Shown: positions 61,382 through 64,000 of the stretch, piece after piece | Layout of the letters: each line of letters begins with the position of its first letter | Position numbering within the stretch: the first letter of the stretch is position 1 | Origin: Prevotella melaninogenica | Lineage (GTDB): Bacteria; Bacteroidota; Bacteroidia; Bacteroidales; Bacteroidaceae | Direction: 5' to 3' | DNA: 64,000 nucleotides | Assembly (NCBI RefSeq): GCF_003609775.1 | Contig: NZ_AP018049.1 | Coordinates: 186,001 to 250,000 of the forward strand | Program-made: the position numbers and the translations under genes | Notes under the pieces: generated by a model | The model's input: the letters and a program-made list of their open reading frames with translations, nothing else | What the model was told of the DNA's origin: nothing | The model's database searches: none

Positions 61382-64000
61382 ATGAGCATCAGATTAAACA
61401 AAGCAATTCGTGAATTAAATATAGGACTCCAAACGGCAGTGGAGTTCTTAGAGAAGAAGCCAGAGTTAGGCGAAGTGAAAAACGAACTTAACTTTAAGCT
61501 AAGCGAGGGTCAGTATAACGCTCTCGTAGGTGCCTTCAATAATGATAAGGAGGTAAAGAAGGACGCAGCAAAGCTCTTGCAGAAGAAAACTAAAGAGAAG
61601 AAAAGTTCTGCAGAACATAAGGGTGAGGCTGTCTTGAAGGCTGAGCGTCAGCAGTATAAACCAGTCGGAAAGATTGATCTTGATCAGCTGAATAAGCCAG
61701 CTGCAAAGAAAGCTGTTGCTCCTGCTGAGAAGAAAGAAACTCCAGCTGCAGCTGCCGTTAAACCTGCAGAGGAGAAGAAAAAGGTAGAGAAGCATGATGC
61801 AAGCAAGAAGCATGCAGCAAGTAATGAAGAGGTTAAGCCTGTAGCTCCAAAGGTTGAGAAGCCTGTTGAGGCAAAGGTTGAGCCTGTAAAGCAAGAAACT
61901 CCAGCAGCTGCGGTTGAGGTAAAGACTGAAAAAAAGATTGAGCCTGCTACTACTAATGCACCAGCAGAACCTACTGCTGTAGAGGAGAAGGAAGATAATG
62001 GCTTGTTCATGACCAAGAATGAGAAGAAAATCTTGAATACACCTAAGGTGAATGTCTTGGGTAAGATTGATCTCAGCACTTTGAACCAGAGTACCCGCCC
62101 TAAGAAGAAGAGTAAGGAGGAGCGCCGTAAAGAGCGTGAAGAGAAAGCTGGTCAGGGTAATGGTCAGGGCAAGAAGAAACGCGTTCGTATTAACAAGGAA
62201 CGTGTTGATATCAATGCTGCCGCTAATCAGCAACAGAACCAGAATGGTAAGAAAAACAATAACAACAATGGCGGTGGCAACAAGAATGCGGGTAAGAAGA
62301 ACCGCAATCGTAATCAGAAGCCTTTAGAGGTTGATGATGAGGCTGTAGCACGCCAGGTAAAGGAGACACTTGCTCGTTTGACAAGCAAGAGTCAGAATAA
62401 GAAGGGTGCTAAATACCGTAAGGAAAAGCGTGATGCTGTTCAAGAGCGTCTGAATGCAGAGGCTAAGGCAGAGCGCAAGGAAAGTAAGATATTGAAGTTG
62501 ACAGAGTTTGTTACTGTTTCAGAGTTGGCAACAATGATGAATGTTCCTGTAACAAATGTCATCTCAACCTTGATGTCTGTCGGTATCATGGTGTCTATCA
62601 ACCAGCGTCTTGATGCAGAGACTATCAACCTTGTTGCTGATGAGTTCGACTTCAAGACAGAGTATGTTAGTGCTGAAGTACAGGAAGCTGTTAGTGAAGA
62701 GGAGGATGATGAGAACGATCTCGTATCACGTGCTCCAATCGTGACAGTCATGGGTCATGTTGACCACGGTAAGACTTCTTTGCTCGACCATATCCGCAAT
62801 ACGAACGTGATTGCTGGTGAGGCGGGTGGTATTACCCAGCACATCGGTGCTTATGGTGTGACACTTGAGAATGGACGCAAGGTTACCTTCCTTGATACTC
62901 CAGGTCACGAAGCATTTACTGCTATGCGTGCTCGTGGTGCACAGGTTACTGATATTGTGATTATCATCATTGCTGCAGACGACTCTGTAATGCCTACTAC
63001 CAAGGAGGCGATTGCTCATGCACAGGCAGCAGGTGTTCCAATGGTCTTTGCAATCAATAAGATTGATAAGCCAGGAGCTAACCCAGATAAGATTCGTGAA
63101 GACTTGTCACAGATGAATCTGCTCGTTGAAGAGTGGGGTGGTAAGTATCAGTGTCAGGAAATCAGTGCTAAGAAGGGTGTCGGAGTGAACGAACTTCTTG
63201 ATAAAGTTCTTCTTGAGGCTGATATGATGGATCTCAAAGCTAACCCTAACCGTAAGGCTACAGGTACTATCATTGAGTCTTCACTTGATAAGGGTCGTGG
63301 TTATGTAAGTACGGTTCTTGTATCTAATGGTACATTGAAGATTGGTGATAATGTTATCGCTGGTACTTCATGGGGTCGTATTAAGGCTATGTTCAATGAG
63401 CGTAATCAGCGTATTGAGAGTGCTGGACCAGCAGAGCCTGCAATCATCCTCGGTTTGAATGGTGCGCCAACAGCTGGTGATACCTTCCACGTGATGGATA
63501 CAGAGCAGGAAGCGCGTGAGATTGCTAATAAGCGTGAACAGTTGCAGCGTGAGCAGGGCTTGCGTACACAGACTCGTCTTACCCTGTCTGATATCTCTCA
63601 CCGAATTGCTCGTGGTGAGTTCCATGAGATGAATATCATTGTGAAGGGTGATACTGATGGTTCTATCGAGGCTTTGTCTGACTCATTCATCAAGCTGTCA
63701 ACTGAGAAGGTTAATGTTAACGTTATCAGTAAGGCTGTAGGTCAGATTTCTGAGAACGACGTTATGTTGGCATCTGCTTCTGATGCTGTCATCGTCGGTT
63801 TCCAGGTTCGTCCTTCTGCTGATGCACGTCGCTTGGCTGACCGTGAGGGTGTAGAAATCAATACTTACTCTGTCATCTACGATGCTATTGACGACGTTAA
63901 GTCTACGATGGTAGGTATGCTTGACAAGGTGAAGAAGGAGATTGTCACTGGTCAGTTCGAGGTTAAGCAAGTCTTCAAGATTTCCAAGGTTGGAACTGTT
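61382..64000 (+). CDS. infB: translation initiation factor IF-2, 3' end outside window
   Basis: The GTPase delivers initiator tRNA to the 30S subunit. 873 codons are visible with no stop. The N-terminal IF2 module ([22 protein letters not shown]) is followed by a long Lys/Glu/Ala-rich, then Asn/Gln/Gly/Lys-rich, low-complexity region (about 90-320). A second IF2_N module ([24 protein letters not shown]) precedes the GTPase domain: G1 GHVDHGKT at 458-465, DTPGHEAF, and NKID. IF2 domains II and III follow up to the window end. The 135-base gap after nusA holds no gene. Confidence 0.96.
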   Translation, partial: MSIRLNKAIRELNIGLQTAVEFLEKKPELGEVKNELNFKLSEGQYNALVGAFNNDKEVKKDAAKLLQKKTKEKKSSAEHKGEAVLKAERQQYKPVGKIDLDQLNKPAAKKAVAPAEKKETPAAAAVKPAEEKKKVEKHDASKKHAASNEEVKPVAPKVEKPVEAKVEPVKQETPAAAVEVKTEKKIEPATTNAPAEPTAVEEKEDNGLFMTKNEKKILNTPKVNVLGKIDLSTLNQSTRPKKKSKEERRKEREEKAGQGNGQGKKKRVRINKERVDINAAANQQQNQNGKKNNNNNGGGNKNAGKKNRNRNQKPLEVDDEAVARQVKETLARLTSKSQNKKGAKYRKEKRDAVQERLNAEAKAERKESKILKLTEFVTVSELATMMNVPVTNVISTLMSVGIMVSINQRLDAETINLVADEFDFKTEYVSAEVQEAVSEEEDDENDLVSRAPIVTVMGHVDHGKTSLLDHIRNTNVIAGEAGGITQHIGAYGVTLENGRKVTFLDTPGHEAFTAMRARGAQVTDIVIIIIAADDSVMPTTKEAIAHAQAAGVPMVFAINKIDKPGANPDKIREDLSQMNLLVEEWGGKYQCQEISAKKGVGVNELLDKVLLEADMMDLKANPNRKATGTIIESSLDKGRGYVSTVLVSNGTLKIGDNVIAGTSWGRIKAMFNERNQRIESAGPAEPAIILGLNGAPTAGDTFHVMDTEQEAREIANKREQLQREQGLRTQTRLTLSDISHRIARGEFHEMNIIVKGDTDGSIEALSDSFIKLSTEKVNVNVISKAVGQISENDVMLASASDAVIVGFQVRPSADARRLADREGVEINTYSVIYDAIDDVKSTMVGMLDKVKKEIVTGQFEVKQVFKISKVGTV

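Overview
The window looks like chromosome of a Bacteroidales bacterium, most likely Prevotella (P. melaninogenica group). This is inferred from the gene families (SusC/SusD pair, BspA-type leucine-rich repeat protein, Ser-type sulfatases with an anaerobic sulfatase-maturating enzyme, GH32 levanase next to fructokinase), from the many TTTG-N19/20-TAnnTTTG promoters typical of the Bacteroidota housekeeping sigma factor, and from the AT-rich intergenic repeats. I could run no database search, so species is not claimed.

Layout. 1-3 kb: end of a fructan-use cluster (GH32 fructanase, a probable transporter remnant, fructokinase). 3.3-5.6 kb: surface LRR protein plus a small peptide gene, minus strand. 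5.9-9.2 kb: two Ser-type sulfatases; the maturase they need is separate at 22.2 kb. 9.7-17.9 kb: esterase, NUDIX hydrolase, topA, shikimate kinase, arginine decarboxylase, and an ECF sigma gene overlapping a membrane-partner gene. 17.9-19.1 kb: gene-free, with a 66-bp tandem array and a candidate minus-strand small RNA. 19.1-24.5 kb: two glycosyltransferases, a small secreted protein, anSME and an M23/LysM peptidase. 24.8-32.7 kb: recG, ispD, DJ-1, nadK, an ABC exporter and a thioredoxin/TonB-C fusion. 33-35.9 kb: a lipoprotein, a frameshifted gene and an outer-membrane barrel. 36-55.9 kb: a starch/maltodextrin locus. 56.3-64 kb: superoxide reductase, tRNA-Asn, S41 protease, then rimP-nusA-infB, with infB running off the window.

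The starch locus is the functional core. The minus strand carries malQ-pulA-neopullulanase, a maltose-type MFS transporter and a LacI-family regulator. The plus strand carries susC-susD, two SusE/F-like lipoproteins and a secreted alpha-amylase with a type-IX-like C-terminal tail. A 14-bp palindrome of LacI type lies in front of malQ, susC and the amylase, each time with its near edge exactly 55 bp from the -7 box. This ties the three units into one regulon and suggests the regulator activates from a fixed upstream position.

Two unrelated palindromic intergenic repeat families both have a strict 22-bp period. Family A forms 92-bp arrays of exactly four 12-bp palindromes (five full arrays, plus one collapsed single unit). 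Family B forms clusters of two or three 13-bp palindromes (six clusters). I do not recognise either as a described element.
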